The notes under the pieces were generated by a model. It did not search any database and was not told the origin of the DNA. It saw nothing but the letters and a program-made list of their open reading frames with translations. A stretch of 49,555 nucleotides of DNA, taken from contig CAIOHR010000245.1 of assembly GCA_903858115.1 (NCBI GenBank), forward strand, positions 1 through 49,555, in the 5' to 3' direction. This DNA is from an uncultured Pirellula sp. (GTDB lineage Bacteria > Planctomycetota > Planctomycetia > Pirellulales > Pirellulaceae). Below are positions 43,169 through 49,555 of this stretch, piece by piece. Made by a program: the position numbers and the translations under genes. Within the stretch, counting starts at the first letter, position 1. The number at the start of each line of letters is the position of its first letter.

Positions 43169-43780
43169 ATGGCACGTTACACAGGGCCTAAAGCCCGTAT
43201 TAATCGACGCTTCGGCGCTCAGCTTTACGAGAGCGCAGGTTGCATGCGAGCTTACGAGAAGAGAAGCGAACAACCACCAGGGATGCACCCGAAAGCACGC
43301 CGTACCAGTAACTACGGTACCGCGTTGTCCGAAAAGCAAAAGATCAAGTACTACTATGGCCTCGGCGAGCGACAACTACGTCGGTACTTCGATGATGCAG
43401 TACGCAAAAAGGGGAATACGGGTGAGACACTGCTTTTGATTTGCGAGCGTCGACTCGACAATATCATCCGCCGTGTTGGATTGGCAAAGACTCGTCCACA
43501 AGCGCGTCAAGGAATCGTACACGGTCACTTTAAGATCAATGGCGTGAAGGTGTCTAGCCCTTCGTACATGTTGCGTCCTGGAGACGTTATCGAAATCCGC
43601 GCAAACGAAGCGATTCGCAATTTGTATCGCGGAATTATCGCCAACAACTCGCCAGTCCCATTAGACTGGGTATCGCTCGATAGCGAAGGTTTGAAAGCTA
43701 CGGTTTTAGGCCAACCTGGTCCGAGTGATATCTCGTTGCCAGTAAATGCTAACATCGTGGTAGAATTCTTGTCTCGATAG
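43169..43780 (+). CDS. rpsD: 30S ribosomal protein S4
   Basis: This 203-residue protein matches uS4 throughout: MARYTGPKARINRRFGAQLY (N-terminus), the central KIKYYYGLGERQLRRYFDDAVRKKG, and RRLDNIIRRVGLAKTRPQARQGIVHGHFKINGVKV. The last is the S4 RNA-binding domain with the typical GHxxINGxxV core. It ends with PSDISLPVNANIVVEFLSR, the usual C-terminus. It lacks the four-cysteine zinc site of some S4 proteins. S4 binds 16S rRNA early in 30S assembly. In many bacteria it lies in the alpha operon with rpsK and rpoA. Here it stands alone, as it does in some other lineages, followed by the dihydrolipoamide dehydrogenase. GGAG about 11 bases upstream is the ribosome-binding site. Confidence 0.97.
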   Translation: MARYTGPKARINRRFGAQLYESAGCMRAYEKRSEQPPGMHPKARRTSNYGTALSEKQKIKYYYGLGERQLRRYFDDAVRKKGNTGETLLLICERRLDNIIRRVGLAKTRPQARQGIVHGHFKINGVKVSSPSYMLRPGDVIEIRANEAIRNLYRGIIANNSPVPLDWVSLDSEGLKATVLGQPGPSDISLPVNANIVVEFLSR

Positions 43781-43855
43781 TCGAACTCGAGGTAGACAAT
43801 CTCGAAGCAGACCAGCGGGGCGTCGTGTTTCCTTTGATTTAGTGGATTGTTGCAC

Positions 43856-45280
43856 ATGCACGCACCTGTGGTTGTTTTAGGTGGTGGACCTGGTGGATAT
43901 GCAGCGGCCTTCTTGGCCGCTGACGAAGGCCTAGAAGTCATCCTTGTTGAAGCGGAGTCTCGTCTCGGCGGGACTTGCTTGCTGCGAGGATGCATCCCCT
44001 CGAAAGCTCTTTTGCATGTCGCAAAAGTTATTAGCGAAGTACACGAATTGACCGACGAATGGGGCGTGGAATACAACGCTCCGAAAATCGATATCGATAA
44101 AGTTCGAGCTCGCAAAGACAAGGTGATTGAAACCTTGACCGGCGGGCTTGGCCAACTGTCGAAGCGTCGCAATGTCAAGGTGATCAAGGCACGTGGCAAG
44201 TTTGAGAACTCCACCACGCTGCTATTGGAGGGTGATGATCCTTCGATTCCCGAAGGCGGGAAGATTACGTTCGACTATTGTGTTGTGGCCACAGGTAGCG
44301 TCCCTGCAATGCCCCCTTCTTTCAACATCGGTTCCTCGCGAGTCATGGACTCGACAGGCGCTCTTTTGCTGCAAGATATTCCACAAAAGCTATTGGTGAT
44401 CGGCGGCGGCTACATCGGCTTAGAGATGGGGACGGTTTATGCTCATCTCGGATCCAAAGTTTCCGTCGTGGAGATGACGGAAGGGTTGTTGCCAGGCGCG
44501 GATCGCGATCTGGTCAAACCTCTCCACAACCGATTGAAGAAGCTTTTCGAAGATCGCATTTACCTGAATACAAAAGTGGGATCGATTGCAGAAATCGATA
44601 ACCAAATCGAAGTCACCTTTGAAGGCCCCGGCAAGTTTGGCCACGAGCGCTTCGATAGAGTGCTGGTCAGTGTTGGGCGACGACCTGTAACGCAAGGTTT
44701 GGGGCTGGAGAATACTGCAGCACAAGTGAACCAACGCGGCTTCGTTGTCTGCGACAAGCAACAGCGTACGACAGATCCGCACATCTTTGCGATTGGCGAT
44801 GTCGCGGGTGATCCAATGTTGGCTCACAAAGCGAGTCACGAAGCGAAGGTCGCGATCGAAGTCATTTTGGGCCGCAATGTAACGTTTGATAAAGCGGCTA
44901 TACCAGCGGTCGTATTCACCGATCCTGAAATCGCTTGGGCAGGTTTGACAGACGATCAAGCGAAGAAAGAAAATCGAAACGTAAATGTCGAAGTTTATCC
45001 TTGGGCCGCGAGCGGTCGCGCCCAAGCTCTTGGTCGCACCGAAGGCTTTACGAAGTGGCTTGTCGATCCAGAAACGCATCGTGTTCTGGGATGTGGAATT
45101 GTGGGACCGGGCGCTGGCGAACTGATTGCAGAAGCGGTCTTAGCGATCGAGATGGGTTGCGAAGTTCGCGACATCACCGAATCGATTCACCCGCACCCAA
45201 CGTTGAGCGAGACATTGATGAACGCCGGCGAAGTGCACTTCGGAACCGCGACCGAAATCTATAAACCCAAGAAGCACTAA
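43856..45280 (+). CDS. lpdA: Dihydrolipoyl dehydrogenase (E3)
   Basis: From ATG 43856 the protein has 474 residues; two TTG codons further upstream are less likely. The FAD motif GGGPGG occurs at 9-14 (VVVLGGGPGGYAAAF). The redox-active disulfide is intact in GGTCLLRGCIPSK (Cys41, Cys46). The NAD-binding motif is LLVIGGGYIGLEMGTVYAHLGSKVSVVEM. FAIGDVAGDPMLAHKASHEA binds FAD. The interface dimer ends with the catalytic His-Glu pair in HPHPTLSE. Together these fit E3, the flavoprotein reoxidising lipoamide in pyruvate and 2-oxoglutarate dehydrogenase or the glycine cleavage system. No E1 or E2 is nearby, so it serves complexes encoded elsewhere. It is 75 bp after rpsD, and a palindrome follows the stop. 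Confidence 0.95.
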   Translation: MHAPVVVLGGGPGGYAAAFLAADEGLEVILVEAESRLGGTCLLRGCIPSKALLHVAKVISEVHELTDEWGVEYNAPKIDIDKVRARKDKVIETLTGGLGQLSKRRNVKVIKARGKFENSTTLLLEGDDPSIPEGGKITFDYCVVATGSVPAMPPSFNIGSSRVMDSTGALLLQDIPQKLLVIGGGYIGLEMGTVYAHLGSKVSVVEMTEGLLPGADRDLVKPLHNRLKKLFEDRIYLNTKVGSIAEIDNQIEVTFEGPGKFGHERFDRVLVSVGRRPVTQGLGLENTAAQVNQRGFVVCDKQQRTTDPHIFAIGDVAGDPMLAHKASHEAKVAIEVILGRNVTFDKAAIPAVVFTDPEIAWAGLTDDQAKKENRNVNVEVYPWAASGRAQALGRTEGFTKWLVDPETHRVLGCGIVGPGAGELIAEAVLAIEMGCEVRDITESIHPHPTLSETLMNAGEVHFGTATEIYKPKKH

Positions 45281-45285
45281 AGTCG

Positions 45286-45304
45286 TGGTTCGCTCCGCGA
45301 ACCA
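45286..45304. repeat. REP-like palindrome after lpdA
   Basis: TGGTTCGC-TCC-GCGAACCA, a perfect 8-bp inverted repeat with a three-base loop, sits five bases after the lpdA stop. It shares the CGCTCCGC centre with the repeat at 38748. It may act as a weak terminator, but there is no T-tract. Confidence 0.75.
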
Positions 45305-45363
45305 AACTCTGCTCTCCAACCTGAAGACCACAATACGCGTCCCGCAGTCCGGCATCATTCGCT

Positions 45364-46107
45364 ATGTCACAAACCCTCATTGAGTCGACGGATCGTTTAG
45401 ATGTGATCGTCGTAGGAGCCCATCCGGACGATGTAGAGATCGCGTGTGGCGGCACGATCGCATCGATGGTCGCGGCAGGTTACAAGGTTGGGATCATCGA
45501 CTTGACGGATGGTGAGCCTACACCCAACAGCCCAGGACCGGAGGTGCGATTAGCCGAAGCAAAGGCTGCGGGCGAGATATTGGGGGTTCAGGTTCGCAAG
45601 GTTTTACCGTTAACGAATCGTCGATTGATGGATGGCTTTGATGAGAGAGTGCTTTTGGCCCGCGAGTTCCGCCGTTATCGACCTCGGATGGTGATTGGTT
45701 TTGGGAACAAAACGCCGCTTGCGTCTCCGGATCATTATCAAGCGATGCAGATAACGGATGCTGCGATATTCTATTCGCGGTTGACCAAGTGGGAGGAGCA
45801 TTTCGAAGGGTTGCCGGTCCACACGATCGAGAAGCAGCTCTATTTTCGGCTCCAGTTTGAGCCATCGCCGATCGTCGGTTTTGACAATCAGATCACGGTG
45901 GATATTTCGCAGACGCTACAGAAAAAAATCGAGAGCATAGCCTGTTACAAGACACAATTCCCTCCAGCCAAGGCGTACATATTTGACCGGGTTCGAGGTT
46001 TAGCCATCGCGGCGGGTGCAGCGATTGGTGCATCGGCAGGGGAGGTGTTTTGCTCGGTGCGACCGTTGAGCACGGCAGACTTGTGCAAGAGCATGGGTTT
46101 GGCTTGA
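45364..46107 (+). CDS. PIG-L family deacetylase (LmbE-like, BshB1-type)
   Basis: This 247-residue protein has the PIG-L zinc motif AHPDDVEI (His20, Asp22, Asp23 at VVGAHPDD) and GGTIASMVAAGYKVGIIDLTDGE. The third ligand is the His of the ASPDHYQAMQ block (about residue 123). The end, KKIESIACYKTQFPPAKAYIFDRVRGLAIAAGAAIGASAGEVF, is a good match to the BshB1 branch. Members deacetylate N-acetylglucosaminyl malate in bacillithiol synthesis or related GlcNAc conjugates. Whether this organism makes bacillithiol cannot be judged from the window, so I give only the family. It is preceded by a weak promoter region of 59 bp after the REP palindrome. It ends 85 bp before the tRNA and is the last chromosomal gene left of the island. 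Confidence 0.9.
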   Translation: MSQTLIESTDRLDVIVVGAHPDDVEIACGGTIASMVAAGYKVGIIDLTDGEPTPNSPGPEVRLAEAKAAGEILGVQVRKVLPLTNRRLMDGFDERVLLAREFRRYRPRMVIGFGNKTPLASPDHYQAMQITDAAIFYSRLTKWEEHFEGLPVHTIEKQLYFRLQFEPSPIVGFDNQITVDISQTLQKKIESIACYKTQFPPAKAYIFDRVRGLAIAAGAAIGASAGEVFCSVRPLSTADLCKSMGLA

Positions 46108-46192
46108 CAGTTGTCGGGTCAGCCTTTAAGTTTTTGATTATGTTTGGTTGAAGTTCCAGCCTTTGGTGTGTGAAACAGATCAAACATCACCC

Positions 46193-46265
<73 letters not shown>

Positions 46266-46339
46266 CTGTTAAAAAACCAGCCGAATCATTGATAGAAGTT
46301 ACTTCCAAGTGTTTTGGAATGCGGCGTTACCTCAGGAGC

Positions 46340-46361
46340 CAAAAAGGTACGTACCTTTTTG
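46340..46361. promoter_or_regulatory. Perfect 22-bp palindrome just upstream of the integrase
   Basis: The palindrome is CAAAAAGGTAC followed by its own complement GTACCTTTTTG. A related half (CAAAAGGTAC) recurs at 46400-46409, inside the integrase start. The palindrome ends 24 bp before the start codon. With A- and T-runs on both flanks it could be a bidirectional terminator protecting the tRNA from the island, or an operator or integrase/excisionase arm site. The second half-site favours a binding site. Confidence 0.6.
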
Positions 46362-46385
46362 CAGTCTCAATAAGGAGCGTTAAAG

Positions 46386-47573
46386 ATGCCGCGTCTTACC
46401 CAAAAGGTACCCGCATACCGAAAACATGCGAAGGGCCAAGCTATCGTTGTCTTGAATTACAAGACTCATTATTTGGGTGCCTATGGGTCGAAAGCGTCCA
46501 GGATGCTTTACGATCGATTAATAGCAGAATGGCTTGCCAGCGATCGCAGGCCAAAAGCTGAGGAATCTCAGTCCCTTACCCTGTCTGAAGTCATCCTAGC
46601 CTACTGGAAACACTGCAAAAGGCACTATCGGATGCCGAACGGAAAGCCAAGCAGTACACAGGACAATATCAAGTACCTGTTGAAGCCTTTGCGGAAACTG
46701 TACGGCGATATTTCCGTTGACGATTTTGGGCCGTTGGCGTTCAAAACTGCCATCAAATCTTTCATCGTCGGCAAATCTAGGCGCACGGGCAATATGTTCA
46801 TCTCCCGCATTAAAGCCATGTTCAATTGGGCAGTGAGCGAAGAGTTGATTGAGACAGAAGTTGCCTACCGCATATCAACCGTGAAAGGTTTAGAAAAAGG
46901 ACGATCGGAAGCGAAGGAACCCGCACCTATCGAGGCCGTTGCAGATGCAGTGGTCGATGCCACTATCAAAGAGTTGCCAACGATGGTGGCGGACATGGTT
47001 CACGTTCAGCGATTGATCGGAGCCAGGCCAGCGGAAATCGTGTCAATCCGTGGATCGGAAATCGATCGGAGCCAAGATACTTGGTTCTTTACTCCGACAA
47101 TGCACAAGACGAGCCACAAAGGTAAGTTGCGGTCCATGGCGATCGGTCCCAAAGCAAAGGCTATTTTGCAAAAGTACGTCGATGCCGAGCCAGTGGGTTA
47201 TCTTTTCAAGCCTGCAAACTCGGAAATCGATCGTCGGGCAGAGGTCCACAGTGAACGCAAAGTCCCACTCAACTATGGCAATGCGCCAGGCAGGAAGTGG
47301 AGAGCGAAAGGCGAACGTAAACGCACGAGGAAATACAGCGATCACTATGAGGTTGCAGCCTACCGACGAGCGATCGCACGAGCTGCGAAAAGGGCAAAAG
47401 TCGAAAGCTGGGCACCGAATCAACTCCGACATGCCGCAGCGGAGAACATCCAGCAAGCGTTTGGTATTGAGGCAGTAAAGGCGACGTTGGGCCATTCGTC
47501 TAAGGCGATGAGTGCACACTATGCCAAGCAGAATCGAGCGTTAAACGCGAAGGTAATGAAGAAAATCGGTTAG
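46386..47573 (+). CDS. Site-specific tyrosine recombinase (island integrase)
   Basis: This 395-residue integrase is preceded by AAGGAG eight or nine bases before ATG. It has an N-terminal arm-binding/core-binding region (VILAYWKHCKRHYRMPNGKPSS, DNIKYLLKPLRKLYGD) and a catalytic domain from about 180. Catalytic residues visible are Arg214 (LIGARPAEI), Lys240 or 244, Arg347 (NQLRHAA), His369 (LGHSSKAM) and Tyr378 (SAHYAK). The usual box II His is Asn344, a substitution I recall as common in planctomycete integrases, so it is probably active. It sits next to tRNA-Ala and drives integration at its 3' end by homology with the group. It is the first gene of the island. A palindrome upstream may regulate it, and a hairpin at 47607-47650 follows it. 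Confidence 0.93.
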   Translation: MPRLTQKVPAYRKHAKGQAIVVLNYKTHYLGAYGSKASRMLYDRLIAEWLASDRRPKAEESQSLTLSEVILAYWKHCKRHYRMPNGKPSSTQDNIKYLLKPLRKLYGDISVDDFGPLAFKTAIKSFIVGKSRRTGNMFISRIKAMFNWAVSEELIETEVAYRISTVKGLEKGRSEAKEPAPIEAVADAVVDATIKELPTMVADMVHVQRLIGARPAEIVSIRGSEIDRSQDTWFFTPTMHKTSHKGKLRSMAIGPKAKAILQKYVDAEPVGYLFKPANSEIDRRAEVHSERKVPLNYGNAPGRKWRAKGERKRTRKYSDHYEVAAYRRAIARAAKRAKVESWAPNQLRHAAAENIQQAFGIEAVKATLGHSSKAMSAHYAKQNRALNAKVMKKIG

Positions 47574-47606
47574 TACCAAAACAAGTCGTTGGGAGTAGCT
47601 ACCCAG

Positions 47607-47650
47607 GCAATCCATCATTTGAAGTCCCTTAGCTTTGGATGGTGGATTGC
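47607..47650. terminator. Hairpin after the integrase
   Basis: GCAATCCATCAT (47607-47618) pairs with ATGGTGGATTGC (47639-47650) over 12 bp with one G-T pair. It lies 33 bp after the integrase stop and 25 bp before the next start. The 20-base loop and lack of T-run make it a weak terminator; it may instead be a control element for the next gene, whose ribosome-binding site follows at once. Confidence 0.5.
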
Positions 47651-47675
47651 AGCGACTTTTAACTAAGGGATCTGT

Positions 47676-48140
47676 ATGAAAAACATCAAACCGCTTGCTG
47701 TCAAAATCGCAAGCATGCTGAATAACGGAGTTGAAATGGAATCGGTCTATCCTCTCTTGCGAGAGCTGAATCCATTACAAGAAAAGCTATTCAAAAACCA
47801 CCCTGGGCCAAAGATAGTTTTCTCTACCGATGGTTGGGGTGACTGGCATTTGTGGACGACAGTACCAGAATGCGACTATACGCACGAAGCAAACTGGAGC
47901 GCAGCAAAACGACTACACCCTGCCGACGATGCTGAGATTCGTAAGCACCTAATAACGATTCTGCAAATTTGGATCGATCAAGACGATTTGTATTCTCAAC
48001 CGATGGCAATACAAGACGTTGCAAAGGAAATGGGTATCAGTGTGAAAACACTTAATCGTTATATCAAAGCTGGCACGGTATCGAGGATCGAAATGAATCG
48101 AAACATTATACGCGTCTTGAAAAGCAATCTGACTAAATAG
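47676..48140 (+). CDS. Island protein with C-terminal helix-turn-helix
   Basis: This 154-residue protein starts at ATG 47676 after AAGGGA seven bases away. The N-terminal 105 residues (LNNGVEMESVYPLLRELNPLQEKL...STDGWGDWHLWTTVPECDYTHEANWSAAKRLHPADDAEIRKHLITILQIW) are not recognised. The end is a clear winged-helix or helix-turn-helix unit: MAIQDVAKEMGISVKTLNRYIKAGTVSRIEMNRNIIRV, like the excisionase/MerR-type DNA-binding domains. It could act as a transcription regulator or recombination directionality factor of the island. It lies between integrase and DUF1580 gene. Codon usage looks similar to the neighbouring island genes and more A+T-rich than the chromosome. Confidence 0.8.
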   Translation: MKNIKPLAVKIASMLNNGVEMESVYPLLRELNPLQEKLFKNHPGPKIVFSTDGWGDWHLWTTVPECDYTHEANWSAAKRLHPADDAEIRKHLITILQIWIDQDDLYSQPMAIQDVAKEMGISVKTLNRYIKAGTVSRIEMNRNIIRVLKSNLTK

Positions 48141-48143
48141 ATG

Positions 48144-48163
48144 AGTTGCGGACAGTTGCGGAC
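48144..48163. repeat. Tandem decamer AGTTGCGGAC
   Basis: The decamer AGTTGCGGAC occurs twice head to tail just after the HTH gene stop, followed by AGTACCCCCGCGACTG. It may be a binding site for the HTH protein or a simple duplication. The short stretch to 48255 holds no gene. Confidence 0.55.
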
Positions 48164-48255
48164 AGTACCCCCGCGACTGCCTTCTGTACGTCGGTATCGT
48201 CTTATACCCTTGCATGCTGTTCGATCAAATCGCACTTCATCGCAAGGGTTTTTTC

Positions 48256-48564
48256 ATGATTGATGTTACGAACGAAACGCTAATTAAGCCGACAGAAGCA
48301 AGCAAGATTGTGTCAAAGCAGAAGGGCGCAAAGGGCAAAAAGTTGAACGTGTCCACTGTCTACCGATGGATGCAAACAGGACTTCGAGGTCATCGATTGG
48401 AGTTCATCTGTATAGGTGGCACTAGATTCACATCGCACGAAGCGTTGAATCGATTCTTTCATCGTGTTACCGATGCGACTACAGGTAATGCATCAACTAC
48501 ACAGCGATCCAATGCGAAATCCGCAAAGCAAGCAGCGGATGAGTTAGACAAGATCGGTCTGTAA
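48256..48564 (+). CDS. DUF1580 family protein (HTH, excisionase-like)
   Basis: Started at ATG 48256, which has AAGGG seven bases upstream, the protein has 102 residues. The DUF1580 signature is clear: MIDVTNETLIKPTEASKIV, then a basic KQKGAKGKKLNVSTVYRWMQTGLRGHRLEFICIGGTRFTSHEALNRFFHRV. I recall this family mainly from planctomycete genomes, with a strong tendency to lie near integrases. The VSTVYRWMQTGLRG segment is a helix-turn-helix of the excisionase/MerR kind, followed by a beta wing. A function as recombination directionality factor or as control protein of the element is likely but not proven. It begins 116 bp after the HTH gene. A GC-rich hairpin with a T-rich tail follows the stop. 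Confidence 0.88.
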   Translation: MIDVTNETLIKPTEASKIVSKQKGAKGKKLNVSTVYRWMQTGLRGHRLEFICIGGTRFTSHEALNRFFHRVTDATTGNASTTQRSNAKSAKQAADELDKIGL

Positions 48565-48573
48565 ACGAAAACA

Positions 48574-48605
48574 GCCGATCGTGACGGATCGGCCATTCTC
48601 TTATT
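48574..48605 (+). terminator. Rho-independent terminator after the DUF1580 gene
   Basis: GCCGATC (48574-48580) pairs with GATCGGC (48587-48593) around a six-base loop, followed by CATTCTCTTATTTT. A GC stem with a T-rich tail 10 bp after the stop is a good terminator. It separates the HTH/DUF1580 part from the small-gene operon starting at 48631. Confidence 0.75.
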
Positions 48606-48630
48606 TTCCCTGCGAAGGAGTGTATCTATT

Positions 48631-48804
48631 ATGGCGCAAGAAGCCAAAAAAACAAGTCACCGCACCGAACCGCCGTGTTCTTGCGATTCATGCTTGAGAG
48701 AAACCGCTAAGGCAGATCGGCAACGAGCGTTGATTCTGGACACGTTGCGAAGATTGGCGTCCGAAGATGAGATGTTATTCGTCGAAAATGAGGTGCGGCG
48801 ATGA
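48631..48804 (+). CDS. Small 57-residue CxCxxC protein
   Basis: This gene is too short for routine gene finders. ATG 48631 is preceded by GAAGGAG eleven bases away. The peptide has EPPCSCDSCLRETAKADRQRAL, with Cys16, Cys18 and Cys21, then a helical region LDTLRRLASEDEMLFVENEVRR. Three cysteines would need a fourth ligand (His10, or a partner) to bind zinc. The stop overlaps the next start as ATGA, so the operon order is secure. I do not know a family; similar small cysteine motif proteins are common in planctomycete integrative elements. Confidence 0.7.
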   Translation: MAQEAKKTSHRTEPPCSCDSCLRETAKADRQRALILDTLRRLASEDEMLFVENEVRR

Positions 48805-49280
48805 CTATCAAGAAACGTGACACCACAACAGCGTCACGAAAAGGACGTCCAAAAGTTGGCAGCCGCGCGATGACACCAGCGGAACGCAAACGTCGGCAAC
48901 GGCAGAAGGCAAAAGAGGCGAAAGCGTCAGATCCTTCGTGGTTGAGGTTACGAAAAGAAGTTCTAGCGTTGATATTCGAAAAGTATCCCTTTGCGGACAT
49001 AGAAGAGCTTGCGGCTGCTCTTGAGACTGTCGGCATGGCTATCAGATTCGCCAACATGTTCGAGTGTAGAGACTACAAAGAACGTGCTGCGGATGCCCTG
49101 CTGGCTGTCTCTCAACCAGAGGCAATGAAAGAGTTCAGCGTAATCACCCACGAGTTCTTGCCGTACGTTCCTAATCCAGAGTTGAAAGAGAACTATCCAC
49201 GAGCATACGGAAGAAATCTCATCGATCTTTATTGTGACATCTTCGACAGTCACGAAAGCAATGAGGACACCGATGAGTAG
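48801..49280 (+). CDS. Island protein with a basic N-terminus, unrecognised
   Basis: This 159-residue protein is translationally coupled to the gene before it by ATGA overlap. The N-terminal 45 residues are very basic and probably nucleic-acid-binding (KKRDTTTASRKGRPKVGSRAMTPAERKRRQRQKAKEAK). This RxxxxMTPAERxRRxR pattern is common at the start of phage or plasmid DNA-binding proteins. The remainder is acidic and helical (LRLRKEVLALIFEKYPFADIEELAAALETVGMAIRF, CRDYKERAADALLAVSQPEAMKEFSVITHEFLPYVPN). No family is recognised. Its stop overlaps the next gene by eight bases. A role in replication or control of the element is the natural guess from order and composition. Confidence 0.75.
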   Translation: MTIKKRDTTTASRKGRPKVGSRAMTPAERKRRQRQKAKEAKASDPSWLRLRKEVLALIFEKYPFADIEELAAALETVGMAIRFANMFECRDYKERAADALLAVSQPEAMKEFSVITHEFLPYVPNPELKENYPRAYGRNLIDLYCDIFDSHESNEDTDE

Positions 49281-49555
49281 TTATCCCACCGATCGAAAGT
49301 CATGTGGCTATTCGATTCGATACATTCGCGCACTTCTCGAAAGTGATGCGATCCGAGACTACGGAACCGAAGCTGTTCTTCTCGCCGTATTCATTGCCAG
49401 TCGAGAGGACAGATTGCACTATTCAAAACCGCCTAAGTTCTGGCGAGCTGAACTAATGGACAAGTTCGGCAAAGGTTCGCCAAAGGACTTTTTGCGGATT
49501 AGGAACGAAGCTGTTGAAGCTGGACTTCTGTTCCACAAGGAAGGCACTCGAAAAC
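49273..49555 (+). CDS. 5' part of a possible replication/initiation protein, cut by the window edge
   Basis: ATG 49273 opens a frame of 94 codons that runs off the right edge. It overlaps the upstream stop by eight bases (ATGAGTAG), a strong sign of coupling. The visible part, RYIRALLESDAIRDYGTEAVLLAVFIASREDRLHYSKPPKFWRAELMDKFGKGSPKDFLRIRNEAVEAGLLFHKEGTRK, looks like a winged-helix: helices, then a helix-turn-helix (RAELMDKFGKGSPKDFLRIRNEAVEAGLL) and a wing. N-terminal winged helices of this kind occur in phage and plasmid replication initiators. That is inference; the rest of the protein is outside the window. Confidence 0.65.
   Translation, partial: MSSYPTDRKSCGYSIRYIRALLESDAIRDYGTEAVLLAVFIASREDRLHYSKPPKFWRAELMDKFGKGSPKDFLRIRNEAVEAGLLFHKEGTRK

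Noticed and set aside
46110..46192. Second tRNA or att duplicate in the window
   Set aside because: I looked for a repeat of the tRNA 3' end, both left of the tRNA and in 46266-49555, and found none; the other attachment site should lie outside the window.

Overview
The window is almost certainly from a planctomycete of the Pirellulales (Pirellula/Rhodopirellula type). It carries two DUF1501 plus PSCyt1/DUF1549/DUF1553 gene pairs, four exported proteins with a CxxCH planctomycete cytochrome motif, a Tat-type Gfo/Idh/MocA protein, a DUF1573 protein, a DUF1580 protein and a BRCT-MerR-TPR protein. These combinations are typical of that phylum. All product names rest on motifs read by eye; no database search was possible.

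Layout. (1) Positions 1-2.6 kb are an accessory edge: a dead tyrosine recombinase, a ParE-type toxin-antitoxin pair, small ORFs of unknown function and several palindromes, some resembling integron attC sites. (2) 2.6-11.1 kb are chromosomal genes: a DUF1501 protein and a large PSCyt1/DUF1549/DUF1553 lipoprotein (overlapping genes, minus strand), an S51 peptidase, a TPR lipoprotein, and a divergent DUF1573 protein. (3) 11.1-16.2 kb hold a decayed HNH endonuclease and a terpenoid block: an HpnD-HpnE fusion and HpnC (squalene from farnesyl diphosphate) on the minus strand, divergent from ispH (last step of the MEP pathway), which is coupled to a small four-cysteine protein. (4) 16.3-29.1 kb hold a cytochrome/DUF2231 membrane protein with an esterase, mutL, a cytochrome-WD40 protein, a small membrane protein, a Gfo/Idh/MocA protein, a leucine-rich-repeat protein, surE and a BRCT-MerR-TPR protein. 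(5) 29.2-34 kb hold acireductone dioxygenase, an A+T-rich cluster of genes I do not recognise, and a sigma-54-activating response regulator. (6) 34.2-46.1 kb hold a second PSCyt1/DUF1553 + DUF1501 pair, KDPG aldolase and KDG kinase, a methyltransferase, purine nucleoside phosphorylase, rpsD, a dihydrolipoamide dehydrogenase and a PIG-L deacetylase. (7) From tRNA-Ala(GGC) at 46193 to the right edge lies the start of a tRNA-targeted integrative element: integrase, an HTH protein, DUF1580, and a chain of overlapping small genes leaving the window.

How genes work together. The clearest logic is isoprenoid supply and use: IspH makes C5 units, and HpnC, HpnD and HpnE turn farnesyl diphosphate into squalene, with only 49 bp between the divergent starts. 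KDPG aldolase and KDG kinase sit 4 bp apart and complete 2-keto-3-deoxygluconate catabolism. Each DUF1501 gene directly follows or overlaps its PSCyt1/DUF1553 partner. The short palindromes scattered after stop codons, often with a CGCTCCGC-like loop, look like a dispersed REP-type family.

The places most likely to hold something undescribed are the right-hand tRNA-Ala island, the orphan cluster at 30.6-32.5 kb, and the cassette-like left edge.
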